From a virus: 26,764 nucleotides of DNA. The stretch lies in the IMG/VR virus record IMGVR_UViG_3300049001_000005, positions 1 through 26,764 of that record; one strand, 5' to 3'. The position numbers were made by a program, and so were the translations under genes. This document shows positions 14,277 through 22,743 of the stretch, one piece after another. The stretch's first letter is position 1. Each line of letters starts with the position of its first letter. The notes under the pieces are model-generated. The model ran no database searches. It was not told where the DNA came from and saw only the letters and a list, made by a program, of their open reading frames with translations.

Positions 14277-14897
14277 ATGACCAAATGCAGGAAATGCTCA
14301 CGGTCGCTGACGGAAGATCAATTCTATCCGTCTCGACCGGGGGAGTGTAAGGATTGTCGTAAGGCATACACAGCCGCTAGGCGCAAGGCTGACCCAGAGA
14401 CAACACGTCGCTATGCGCGGGAAGCGTATCGTCGCAAGCGAGCAGAACTGATTGCTCAACTGCCGCGCATCTGCGAGCACTGCAAGGGAGCAATTCCACA
14501 TGAGCGAGGAATCGACGCATGCTTTTGCTCGCGGGGATGTGTCATAGCAGCACAAGAGGCACGCTATCGAGAGGCGGCCTTGAAGCTTCGCGAAGGACGA
14601 ACGTGTGATCGCTGTGGCGTGCCTATCCCGATAAGCCGGAGTCCAAGGGCTACGACCTGTTCTATCAAATGTAGGGACACTCTCAACGAGCGTCAACTAA
14701 TGCATCGCAAGTGCCGAATGCTCAGTCATTACGCAGTCAAGATGGGGCGACTCGTCAAACAACCCTGCGAGGTCTGTGGCTCTCTCGACGTTGAGATGCA
14801 TCACGAGGATTACTTCGAGCCATTGAATGTGCGGTGGTTCTGCTTCCTGCACCATCGCACGGTGATGCACGGCCAACAAGTGGTAGATAGGAGTTGA
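14277..14897 (+). CDS. HNH-type endonuclease with several zinc knuckles
   Basis: A 206-residue, Arg- and Cys-rich protein. It has three N-terminal Cys modules: CRKCSRSLTEDQFYPSRPGECKDC, then CEHCKGAIPHERGIDACFCSRGC, then CDRCGVPIPISRSPRATTCSIKC. The C-terminal module PCEVCGSLDVEMHHEDYFEPLNVRWFCFLHH has the CxxC, HH and late C..HH pattern of a degenerate HNH domain common in phage genomes. Its catalytic His-His pair (MHHED) is kept. Charged helices join the modules. The gene is inserted between neck genes and the major tail protein on the coding strand, like a mobile homing gene. It does not resemble the HNH protein at 6518 beyond general architecture, so the two probably arrived separately. 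Confidence 0.78.
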   Translation: MTKCRKCSRSLTEDQFYPSRPGECKDCRKAYTAARRKADPETTRRYAREAYRRKRAELIAQLPRICEHCKGAIPHERGIDACFCSRGCVIAAQEARYREAALKLREGRTCDRCGVPIPISRSPRATTCSIKCRDTLNERQLMHRKCRMLSHYAVKMGRLVKQPCEVCGSLDVEMHHEDYFEPLNVRWFCFLHHRTVMHGQQVVDRS

Positions 14898-14903
14898 TTC
14901 AGT

Positions 14904-15920
14904 GTGGCACTGGGTTCAGGTCTAGCAACACAATGGGCGATAAAGAAGGAGAGCACCTATGGCACTAGGGTGGTGCCCGATCTCTTCTTCGAGTACATGA
15001 CGGAATCGGGGCAACGTCAGCAGAAGTACCTTGAGTCTCGTCAGCTTCGCTCCGGCCGCTCCTTCCAGAGCTCCCCGCGCAGCATCCTGACGACACGCGA
15101 CGCACAGGTAGGCGTCAGCTTCGAGGTGCCGATCAAAGGCTTCGGAACGATCATTGACCTCCTGCACGGCAACACGGTCACGCCCGTGCAGCAGGGCGCC
15201 ACCACGGCGTACCTCCAGACGCACAACCTGACCGGCGACCCGAATAAGTCCGCAACGATTCAGGTTGGCAAACCGGACTCCGGTGGCGCGGCGGCATCGG
15301 GCACGGTACGCCCGTTCGATTACACCGGGTCGATGATGACCACGTTCAACATAAGTTGCGCGGTGGACGACTGGCTGAAGTGCACTCTCGCATGCGATGC
15401 ACAGGACGAGGACACGGCGCAGACACTTGCTACCGCATCGTACGCGACGCTACTGGAAGGCTTCCATTTCCAGCAGGCGACCGTGACCGTCAACTCGGTA
15501 GTGCAGAACCTGACGACGGGCTCGCTCGTGAAGGGTCTGAGCTTGGACCTGAGCCTTCCGCGTCAGACGGAACGCTACGGACTGCGGTCCACAGCGCTGA
15601 AGGCGAAGCCGATCCTGAATGACTACACGCCGGGGTCCGGCACAATTGATTTTGAATTCACGGATCTCACGCAGTATGCGCTTTTCACCGCTGGGACAAA
15701 GGTTCCACTTATTCTGGACTTTACGTCGACATCTCTCGCGGGCACCGCATTTCCGTACAGGATCACGTTTACGATGGCGGCCGTGCAATTTAGGGGTACG
15801 ACTCCGGCAGTGGACGGCCCTGACGTGCTGAATTTCTCCGCCCCATTCTCCATATTGGACGATGGCACCAATGCCCCGGTCGTCTGTACCATTTACGAGG
15901 TTCGCACCACGGCGCTGTAG
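14904..15920 (+). CDS. Major tail (tube) protein
   Basis: The tail tube subunit, 338 residues, stacks in hexameric rings around the tape measure. The start WAIKKESTYGTRVVPDLFFEYMTES is a typical opening for this class, where an early 'E-TYGT' motif is common. Beta-rich segments follow (VGVSFEVPIKGFGTIIDLLHG, FNISCAVDDWLKCTLACDAQDED, LSLDLSLPRQTERYGLRS) and the final strand PFSILDDGTNAPVVCTIYEVRTT. Size is at the upper end for tube proteins, suggesting an added loop or surface domain. The start is GTG 14904, 12 bases after a GGAG, with GTG 14902 out of frame. The gp10-like gene follows two bases later. Confidence 0.85.
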   Translation: MALGSGLATQWAIKKESTYGTRVVPDLFFEYMTESGQRQQKYLESRQLRSGRSFQSSPRSILTTRDAQVGVSFEVPIKGFGTIIDLLHGNTVTPVQQGATTAYLQTHNLTGDPNKSATIQVGKPDSGGAAASGTVRPFDYTGSMMTTFNISCAVDDWLKCTLACDAQDEDTAQTLATASYATLLEGFHFQQATVTVNSVVQNLTTGSLVKGLSLDLSLPRQTERYGLRSTALKAKPILNDYTPGSGTIDFEFTDLTQYALFTAGTKVPLILDFTSTSLAGTAFPYRITFTMAAVQFRGTTPAVDGPDVLNFSAPFSILDDGTNAPVVCTIYEVRTTAL

Positions 15921-15922
15921 TC

Positions 15923-16312
15923 ATGGCCACTCCCGTCCAAGTTGAGGGCATGGCGAAGTTCCGGCGCTCCGTCAAAGCGATCGACAGAGGCGCCCTAGCG
16001 GAAGTCCAGGCCGTAACCCGCTACGCCGCAGAAATCGTCGCGTCCAAAGCACGTACGAACGCACCCGTCAAAACCGGGAAGCTGCGGGACAGCATCGTAG
16101 GCACCACAAGCGGAGCGAGCGGCATCGTCCGTTCGCCCCTTCCCTACGCCGCGGTTCACGAATACGGGGGCACAATCCGGCCACGCGGAGTGCCCATCGT
16201 GATCGCACGCAGTGCGTACGTGGATCGTGCCGCGGACGACAGTCAGGAACGCGTGATGCAAGCACTCGCTACAGGCTTCGACAAGCTCTGCCGACTACAC
16301 GGGTGGCGCTAG
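15923..16312 (+). CDS. HK97 gp10-like neck or tail protein
   Basis: A 129-residue protein with the hallmark of the HK97 gp10-like family: a basic amphipathic helix (EVQAVTRYAAEIVASKARTNAPVKTGKLRDSIV) followed by PYAAVHEYGGTIRPRG and a C-terminal helix with SQERVMQALATGFDKL. The P-TG-LR-SI and YA--HE-GG motifs are unmistakable. Family members sit at the head-tail joint. The order is odd: it usually comes before the tail terminator and tube genes, but here it comes after the tube gene and before the chaperones. Confidence 0.87.
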   Translation: MATPVQVEGMAKFRRSVKAIDRGALAEVQAVTRYAAEIVASKARTNAPVKTGKLRDSIVGTTSGASGIVRSPLPYAAVHEYGGTIRPRGVPIVIARSAYVDRAADDSQERVMQALATGFDKLCRLHGWR

Positions 16313-16347
16313 TCCTTTCGGTGATGCAGTTCTAACAAGGCGGGGTT

Positions 16348-16674
16348 ATGGCGGACGAAGACAACATCAAGCTCACGATCAACGGCAAGCTGTACGAAGT
16401 TGACGTTGACGATCTGGAACTGGGCGAAATCGAAGTGATCGAGGACGCGGCCGGTGCAGCGCTCGCGAACATCGACTTTGGGCGTGCTCACGCAATCCGT
16501 GGGCTCGTGTACGTCCTGAAGCACCGGGAGGACGATGGTTTCACGATGGATGACGCGAGGCACCTCAAGATCGGGGCGCTTGCAGATCCTGACGTGGAGG
16601 AGCCCGACGAGCCGGCGCCAATCAAGGCGACTCGGCGCCCTACGGGAGCCGTCAAGGCGGCGAGCAGCGACTAG
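16348..16674 (+). CDS. Tail assembly chaperone, short form (G-like)
   Basis: A 108-residue acidic protein that would bind and coat the tape measure before the tube polymerises round it. The N-terminal part (DNIKLTINGKLYEVDVDDLELGEIEVIEDAAG) followed by helices (RAHAIRGLVYVLKHRED) fits the chaperone class of siphoviruses from high-GC hosts, and it lies directly upstream of the tape measure. The C-terminal Pro/Ala/Lys tail is where the frame change to the long form must take place. A weak GGCGGGG precedes the ATG. Confidence 0.78.
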   Translation: MADEDNIKLTINGKLYEVDVDDLELGEIEVIEDAAGAALANIDFGRAHAIRGLVYVLKHREDDGFTMDDARHLKIGALADPDVEEPDEPAPIKATRRPTGAVKAASSD

Positions 16675-16829
16675 ACGCACGATCGTGGTGGGCGCCGTGG
16701 ATGCGCGCCCACCCGTTCCATCTACATCCGTGGGAGTTGAAGCGGTATACGCCACGGGAGTTGAACGCGCTAGGCAGGTATAGGGACGAGTTGCGGAAGG
16801 CCGAGGAGGCGAGGCATGTCGACACGTAG
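16348..16829 (+). CDS. Tail assembly chaperone, long form (GT-like) by -1 frameshift
   Basis: The frame one base behind that of the short form is open from 16593 to the TAG at 16827-16829. Past the short stop it encodes SWWAPWMRAHPFHLHPWELKRYTPRELNALGRYRDELRKAEEARHVDT. This W-rich, charged extension is of the kind seen in the T part of GT chaperones, and it overlaps the tape measure start by 14 bases, as is usual. The shift must lie between 16593 and 16674. I see no textbook slippery heptamer; GGAGGAG (16596-16602) and stretches around CCCT and CGGGA are weak candidates. The product would have about 160 residues. Separate translation of the T frame cannot be excluded, but a programmed shift is the rule in this gene pair. 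Confidence 0.7.
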
Positions 16830-19800
16830 TCAGAGTCTGCGTGTCGTCATCTCGGGCGACACGTCGTCACTCAAGCGCGCGTTTGCCAGTGCGGAGATGC
16901 AGGGCTCGAAGTTTGAGCGGCACATGGGTGGCGTCACGTCCCGTGTGGGGTCCGCGATCCGGCACCTGAGTGTTGGGGCGTTCGCTGGCGCGGGGTTCGG
17001 CCTCATGTCGCTTGTGAAGGCCGGCGCGGAGTATGAGAAGGAGATGGCTCGCGTCAAGGCTGTGACGGGCGCGACGGGTACGCAGTTCAAGGGGCTTGGG
17101 GATCTCGCGAAGCAGCTCGGTAAGGACACGAAGTTTTCTGCGGGCGAAGCTGCACAGGCGATGTATGAGCTCGGTTCCGCCGGGTTCAAGGCGAACGAAA
17201 TGTCGGCCGTGCTCCCCGGCACGCTTGCGTTGGCAGCAGCGTCCAGTGTGACCCTTGCGGATGCTGCGGAGATTTCGTCCAACGCGCTGCGCGGGTTCGG
17301 TCTTGAAGGATCAAAGTCTCGGCATGTTGCCGATGTCCTTGCGACGGCGGTTGCAGCGTCTTCGGTTGAGATGCAGGACTTGCAGCTTTCGTTGAAGTAC
17401 ATCGGTCCGGTCGCGAAGCTGACGGGTCAGTCGTTTGAGGACATGATCGCCGCTGTCGAGTTGATGGGTAACGCGGGGATCAAGGGCGAGCAGGCAGGCA
17501 CAAGCCTTCGTGGTGGCCTGATTCGTTTGACAAAGCCGACGAAGATGGTCACGTCAGCTTTGACCAGTATTGGGCTGTCGGCTAAAGAGCTACAGGGGCC
17601 GAAGGGTCTCAAGCCGCTGCCGGAGATCATTCGTATGCTGGCGCAGCACACAGATAAGCTCACGAAGGCTCAGCGTAACCATGCTGTAGCGGCGATCTTC
17701 GGAACCAACGCCCTGTCCGGTATGGCGGTCGTCATGGATCAGGGTGCAAACAAGCTGGAGAAGTTGTCCAAGGCGAACACAAACGCCGATGGTGCCGCCA
17801 AGAAGATGGCGACTACCATGAATAACACCGTGGCAGGCGCGTTTGAGAACTTCACGGGCAGTGTCGAGACCGCGGGTATCGCAATCTTCGAGAAGTTCCA
17901 GGTCCCGTTGCGTAAGGGCCTCTTCGGCGCGGCGAAGCTCATCAATGACTTATCGAGTAAATTTGACGAGATACATACGGGTCACGGCAAGATCAAGCCT
18001 CTCACAATCGGCGTGAACGGTGATCCTGCAAGGAAAGAAGCGAAGAGCACTCTTAGCACCATTGGGCAGATGATGAAGGATGGCGTTGAGTCCGTTGACT
18101 GGGGGAAAGTTGGAGGAACTATTAGTTCGGGTATCGCCAAGGGCGTCAAGCTATCGGGCGATTTTGCGGACGCGGTAGAAAAGGGAATCAGCCAAGCACT
18201 CTCAAACGTCGATGGCGGCAAGCTATTGGGCGGGCTCGTGAAGGTCGTTGGTCAGGCAATCAGCGCTGTCTTTAGTCCAAAGTGGTGGGAAGATCATTTC
18301 AGCGATATTCTAGCAACTGTTGAGATCGCAATTCCGATCGGCAAAATCTTGAAGATTCCAGGGGCCAAGTTTCTTTTTGACCACATTACAAAGCCATTCA
18401 ACTCGGCGCTCAAGAAGATCGGTTCATGGCTTTTGGACAAGTTCAAGAAGGTCGGTAGTGATGCCGTTACGGGATTTCTTACTGGTTTGGAGAAGTTCGC
18501 GCCTAAGACCGCTCAAGCGATTCTTGGCGTAGTCACCGGCGCGGGGACATGGCTCGCTAAACTACCCGGCAAGTTCAAGGGTGCCGGTAGTAAGGCGGTG
18601 GACGCGATCACAGGCGCCATCGGTAAGGGCGTCGGTTCAATCGCGGAGGCCGTTGGCAAGATGATCGGCGCTGGCCTCAAAAAGCTCGGTTCGCTCGTGC
18701 CTGATTTCGTGAAGGCTGGCGCCAAGTTCGCTCACGAGTTGATCTCCGGTCTCGTGCGCGGCCTGACGAGCCTCCCGAAGACACTGGGCGGGCTCGTCAA
18801 AAAGGGCCTGAAGGCCATAGGAGGCGCCGTAGGCATCGGTGAGGGCATCGGCAAGGCGATGGGACCCGTAGGTGGTGGCAAGGGCTCCAGTGCGCTCATG
18901 GGTGCTCAGGGGGCCCTAGGACCGTACGCCGCGATTGGCGCGAGGTTTGGGTTGCACGTCTCATCGGGGCGCCGGCCTGGAGCGATCACGAGCAGCGGCA
19001 ATCGCTCCTACCATGACACGGGTGAAGCGATAGACGAAGCTGGCTCGTCGTCGGGCATGATGCGCTTTTTCAAGTACATGCGCGACCGCTTCGGATCACG
19101 CTTGGCCGAGCTCATCTACACACCGGGCGGCACGGGTATCAAGGATGGTCACCCGTACACGTACACGGGCCAGGTTGCGGCCGATCATTTCGACCACGTG
19201 CACGTCGCACTGGACACCGGGAAGCCCGGCGTGGGCGACGGACTTGGCAAGGGCAGCATCATGAACCTTTGGACTCGCGCTGGCGGGTCACCCGGCGCTG
19301 CGAATCTCGCTGCTGCGGTAGCGATGGCTGAGTCCGGTGGCAAGACGGATGCTGTGAACCGCAACACGGACGGTAGTACCGACCGTGGCTTGTGGCAGAT
19401 CAACAGCATTCATGGTGCACTCTCAACCTTTAGTCCGTCCGGTAACGCTCGCGCAGCCGTCAAGATCAGTAGTAAGGGCACGAACTGGCATCCGTGGGTG
19501 ACATACAACACGGGCGCCTATCGGAAGTTTCTTGACGGGGGCAGCACGGGAGCATCGCGGGATGCGCTCGACAAACGACTGCAACACAACCTCGATCAGC
19601 TCGACACGCTGCGCAACTCGCTTGCAAAAGTCCCAGCCGACAGGCACCACGTCAAGCAGCGCAAAGCCATCCAGGCGCAGATTCGATCGCTCGTGTCATC
19701 GAACCGTGCGCTCCGCGGCGATATCCGCGATGCGCCCACCGCAACGGATATCAAGGCGCAGCAGGAGAAGGCCGGAAGCCGGATCGTCAACGCGATAGCC

Positions 19801-20694
19801 AACCCGTTCTTTCGCGGCAAAGGCGGTATCAACGCGCTCAACAAGTTCACGGCTGGACGCGAGCGCGTCATCGGGGAGAAGGACACGGAGTACGGACAAG
19901 CATCTCGCCTGTTCGATCAGACCACCGAAGACCTCGGCACCGCAGGCGGCAGGGCGCATCGCACGAGTGAACTCAAGGAACTAGCCGTGCTCAAGAAAGC
20001 GCAGCTACAACGCCAGCAGGCACGGTTGAAAGCACTCAACTCGGAGATCGCGAAGTACACGGGACTTATCAAGGCACTCAAGGCGAAGCTGAAAGGCAAG
20101 AACCGTCCCAAGGGCGCGACTGCCGCACGGGTCCACAAGCGCTTGATCGACTACGAGAACCGCAAGATCGAACTGCTAGCTGAAGCACGCGCGCTCGGGT
20201 CTGCAATGACGGACACAAAACTGGACATCGGGGACCTCGCGAAAGAAGCCGCGGATGTAGCCGCCACTCCTGACACCGAACCGGAGCCCGGACCAACGGT
20301 CACGGACCGCGTGTCGGACCTCACCGGGCTCGTGGACCTCAAGGAACGCGCTGGCCTCATCACTGCGGACGAGGCGAGCACGCAACGCCAAGCAATCATC
20401 GCCGCGGGCATCCAAGGTAAGTTCGGTGCGACGACGGAACGCGAGCAGTTGCAACTCATGGGCGACTTGAGAGACGCACAGCAGGCGGCGGTGCAGGCCG
20501 TTGAGGACAACACCGCAGCGCTACGGGATGTCAAAAGCAGCCTTGACGCGCAGCTCGCGTTTGCCAACGGCGTGTCAGCGATCACGAGCATGGAAGCCGT
20601 CAGGGCGATGGCAGACGCCATGTCGGGTCAATTGGGCGCACAGGTAGGGCGCAGGGCGCTCATGCCCGGCAGCGGCGTTCTATCGCGGCTCTAG
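16816..20694 (+). CDS. Tape measure protein with M15-type peptidase and lysozyme-like domains
   Basis: A 1292-residue protein that sets tail length and leaves the tail first at infection. Residues about 70-290 are the conserved tape measure core of TP901-like phages (KEMARVKAVTGATGTQFKGLGDLAKQLG, FSAGEAAQAMYELGSAGF, GIKGEQAGTSLRGGLIRL). Residues 330-690 are Gly/Lys-rich amphipathic helices, including hydrophobic runs that may insert in membrane. Residues about 695-800 carry an M15 peptidase signature: S731-Y-H733-D-T-G736-E-A738-I-D740 (SxHxxGxAxD) with H794-V-H796 later. Residues about 815-910 are lysozyme/SLT-like: AESGG with catalytic Glu839, DRGLWQIN (856-863) and a late Y-TGAY. The rest is coiled-coil. 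Start ATG 16816 has GAGGAGGCGAGG upstream. Confidence 0.93.
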   Translation: MSTRSQSLRVVISGDTSSLKRAFASAEMQGSKFERHMGGVTSRVGSAIRHLSVGAFAGAGFGLMSLVKAGAEYEKEMARVKAVTGATGTQFKGLGDLAKQLGKDTKFSAGEAAQAMYELGSAGFKANEMSAVLPGTLALAAASSVTLADAAEISSNALRGFGLEGSKSRHVADVLATAVAASSVEMQDLQLSLKYIGPVAKLTGQSFEDMIAAVELMGNAGIKGEQAGTSLRGGLIRLTKPTKMVTSALTSIGLSAKELQGPKGLKPLPEIIRMLAQHTDKLTKAQRNHAVAAIFGTNALSGMAVVMDQGANKLEKLSKANTNADGAAKKMATTMNNTVAGAFENFTGSVETAGIAIFEKFQVPLRKGLFGAAKLINDLSSKFDEIHTGHGKIKPLTIGVNGDPARKEAKSTLSTIGQMMKDGVESVDWGKVGGTISSGIAKGVKLSGDFADAVEKGISQALSNVDGGKLLGGLVKVVGQAISAVFSPKWWEDHFSDILATVEIAIPIGKILKIPGAKFLFDHITKPFNSALKKIGSWLLDKFKKVGSDAVTGFLTGLEKFAPKTAQAILGVVTGAGTWLAKLPGKFKGAGSKAVDAITGAIGKGVGSIAEAVGKMIGAGLKKLGSLVPDFVKAGAKFAHELISGLVRGLTSLPKTLGGLVKKGLKAIGGAVGIGEGIGKAMGPVGGGKGSSALMGAQGALGPYAAIGARFGLHVSSGRRPGAITSSGNRSYHDTGEAIDEAGSSSGMMRFFKYMRDRFGSRLAELIYTPGGTGIKDGHPYTYTGQVAADHFDHVHVALDTGKPGVGDGLGKGSIMNLWTRAGGSPGAANLAAAVAMAESGGKTDAVNRNTDGSTDRGLWQINSIHGALSTFSPSGNARAAVKISSKGTNWHPWVTYNTGAYRKFLDGGSTGASRDALDKRLQHNLDQLDTLRNSLAKVPADRHHVKQRKAIQAQIRSLVSSNRALRGDIRDAPTATDIKAQQEKAGSRIVNAIANPFFRGKGGINALNKFTAGRERVIGEKDTEYGQASRLFDQTTEDLGTAGGRAHRTSELKELAVLKKAQLQRQQARLKALNSEIAKYTGLIKALKAKLKGKNRPKGATAARVHKRLIDYENRKIELLAEARALGSAMTDTKLDIGDLAKEAADVAATPDTEPEPGPTVTDRVSDLTGLVDLKERAGLITADEASTQRQAIIAAGIQGKFGATTEREQLQLMGDLRDAQQAAVQAVEDNTAALRDVKSSLDAQLAFANGVSAITSMEAVRAMADAMSGQLGAQVGRRALMPGSGVLSRL

Positions 20695-20703
20695 GGGGTT
20701 CAT

Positions 20704-22743
20704 ATGGCCGTCAACGAAGCTTTGGTTCTGGATTCGCTCGCGATCAACGACGGGACGACATGGGATATCGACGGTTCGATCTCCATGCCACCGCCGAACA
20801 AGCGCCCGGAATGGATCAGTGGCGCAGACTCCAACGGTGCGCTGCTTATGCGCGACCCGCTGTATGACAACCGCATAATTGAAGTCAAGCTGCGGGTTGT
20901 CCAACAGTCCACGAAGGATCTTGCGCTCGCGAAGATCGCGCTTCTGGAGGATAAGCTACAGGAGTGCGCACGACAGGCTAATGGACTGGCGTTGACGTGG
21001 GTGCCAGCGGACGCCACCACGAGCGCCGTCACGTTTCGCTGCCTCATGGGCGAGATCGTGGACATGCCGATTGACGTGCAGGACTCTGGATGGATGGTCA
21101 AGGCGCCGACGATCACGGTCAAGCTGACGTGTCTTCCGTTCGGTGAAGGCACTGAAGCGCAGATAGCTACGGTGACGAGCAGCGCACCGATCATCACGCT
21201 TGAACTCACGTCGATCCCCGGTGCCGTGGAAGCAACGGGACGACTGGTTGTGCTGGACGCTGCGACCCAATCTCGGCGTTATGTGGCATGGGGCTTGGAG
21301 AGTCGCTACTACCCGACGAGCAGTCCGCCATCGCTTATTGTGGATTCGAGCACAATGCTCACATCGGGGTACGCGGGTACGACTGTCACGCTGACGGGTG
21401 CATATTCCAGCGCGACGAATAATGCCATCTCCGTTTCGACTCTCCCAACGCAAGTAACCGCTGTCTGCGGCCTTCCCGCGGTTCTATCTCACGTTGGTAC
21501 TTTCCGGGTACATATGCGCTGTTACACGAACGCGACCGGCAACGCCACAAGCCCATACGTACGTTTGACGTACCAAACGCTTGACGGGCCATTCAGGAGC
21601 CTTCCGTACGTGCAGCTTCCAGTTACTGGCTTCAATGATGTGGATCTGGGACTCATCACGATCCCTGAAACGTCACTCGGTACGCAGAAGTGGACGGGTC
21701 GTATAGAGGCGTATGATCCCGCGGCGACATACAGCATGAACGTAGATGCACTATGGCTCGTGCCCGCCGAGCAGTACGGCAAGGCTCGCGCTGTTGCGGG
21801 ATATCAGACAGGTGCTATCGCCGGGTATGACAACTTCACGAGCGTCACTGCTACTACAGTCCTGAATGCTCGCGCAGCGCCGCTCGGAGGATCATGGGTG
21901 ACGAGCGGCGGTGCTACGGATATCGCTGCGGTGGATGCCCCGGTGTCGACGGATGAGACGATGGCACGCGCAACCGTCTCCGATGGAGCGTTTCCCGCCA
22001 ACGCACGCCATGCGCGTCTTGGTGCAAGCATCACGGGTGCTGTTGAGGCGGGCTGTGACGTGCGGTTCACGTTACCGTCATATGCAATTGGCTACGGTGT
22101 TCTAGCTCGTTGGGTTGACGCGAGCAATTTCGTAGTCTTCGGTAGCTTGACTGGCTCGGACTCGCCGGGGATTTACATCTACGTAGCGGGTGTCTCGACC
22201 GCACGTTGGGATTTCACTACGATGATGGCGGACAATGCGTGGTCGCGGCTACGTTTCGTTGTGTACCCATCCGGCGTGGCAACAGGCTATCTACTAGATA
22301 CGAACAATGGTGTGATCGAAACCGGCTCGCTAACGAACACGGCATTGGCGACGGGTGGAACGCTAGCGAACGGTCGACCAGGCATTTTGGACTGGAGTAA
22401 CGAACCCACGGTCGTGACTCGCTACTACGACAACTTCTACTTTGGCGTGCCTGCCGCTGAACCGATCGTGTGCTTCTCTGGTCAATCAATTGAGGTACGC
22501 AGTTCGGAGACGTTGCGGAAGGATTCGACCGGGACGTATGCCGGTCCACCGCCGGAGTACACGGGCTCACGCTTCACGGTTCCCTGCGCGGGCGGGCCTG
22601 CGCGCAAGAGTCGAATCGCTGTGATCGCAAGACGACTTGACGTTGAAGCGTCCAACGACGATACGCTCACATCGAACGTCACGACTGATTCGACAACTGT
22701 GACGGCTTTCGCGACTGGTAGGTATCTGGCGGTACCGCGTTGA
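20704..22743 (+). CDS. Distal tail (Dit-like) protein with extra beta modules
   Basis: A 679-residue tail-tip protein directly after the tape measure, where Dit homologues sit. Residues 1 to about 160 have the Dit-like order: LVLDSLAINDGTTWDIDGSI, then RIIEVKLRVVQQSTKDLALAKIALLEDKLQ, and closing strands VKAPTITVKLTCLPFG. Residues about 160-330 and 360-590 hold beta-sandwich modules; the second reads like a laminin-G or jelly-roll fold (YGVLARWVDASNFVVFGSLTG, ARWDFTTMMADNAWSRLRFVVYPSG, YYDNFYFG). These could bind cell-surface sugars. A final strand-rich part ends in FATGRYLAVPR. The stop overlaps the next TTG start (TTGA). The sugar-binding role is an inference. Confidence 0.75.
   Translation: MAVNEALVLDSLAINDGTTWDIDGSISMPPPNKRPEWISGADSNGALLMRDPLYDNRIIEVKLRVVQQSTKDLALAKIALLEDKLQECARQANGLALTWVPADATTSAVTFRCLMGEIVDMPIDVQDSGWMVKAPTITVKLTCLPFGEGTEAQIATVTSSAPIITLELTSIPGAVEATGRLVVLDAATQSRRYVAWGLESRYYPTSSPPSLIVDSSTMLTSGYAGTTVTLTGAYSSATNNAISVSTLPTQVTAVCGLPAVLSHVGTFRVHMRCYTNATGNATSPYVRLTYQTLDGPFRSLPYVQLPVTGFNDVDLGLITIPETSLGTQKWTGRIEAYDPAATYSMNVDALWLVPAEQYGKARAVAGYQTGAIAGYDNFTSVTATTVLNARAAPLGGSWVTSGGATDIAAVDAPVSTDETMARATVSDGAFPANARHARLGASITGAVEAGCDVRFTLPSYAIGYGVLARWVDASNFVVFGSLTGSDSPGIYIYVAGVSTARWDFTTMMADNAWSRLRFVVYPSGVATGYLLDTNNGVIETGSLTNTALATGGTLANGRPGILDWSNEPTVVTRYYDNFYFGVPAAEPIVCFSGQSIEVRSSETLRKDSTGTYAGPPPEYTGSRFTVPCAGGPARKSRIAVIARRLDVEASNDDTLTSNVTTDSTTVTAFATGRYLAVPR

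Noticed and set aside
16535-16783. Plus-strand ORF in the third frame over the chaperone overlap
   Set aside because: Its product is Arg/Ser-rich and featureless, while the -1 frame gives the expected W-rich chaperone extension ending at the tape measure start.
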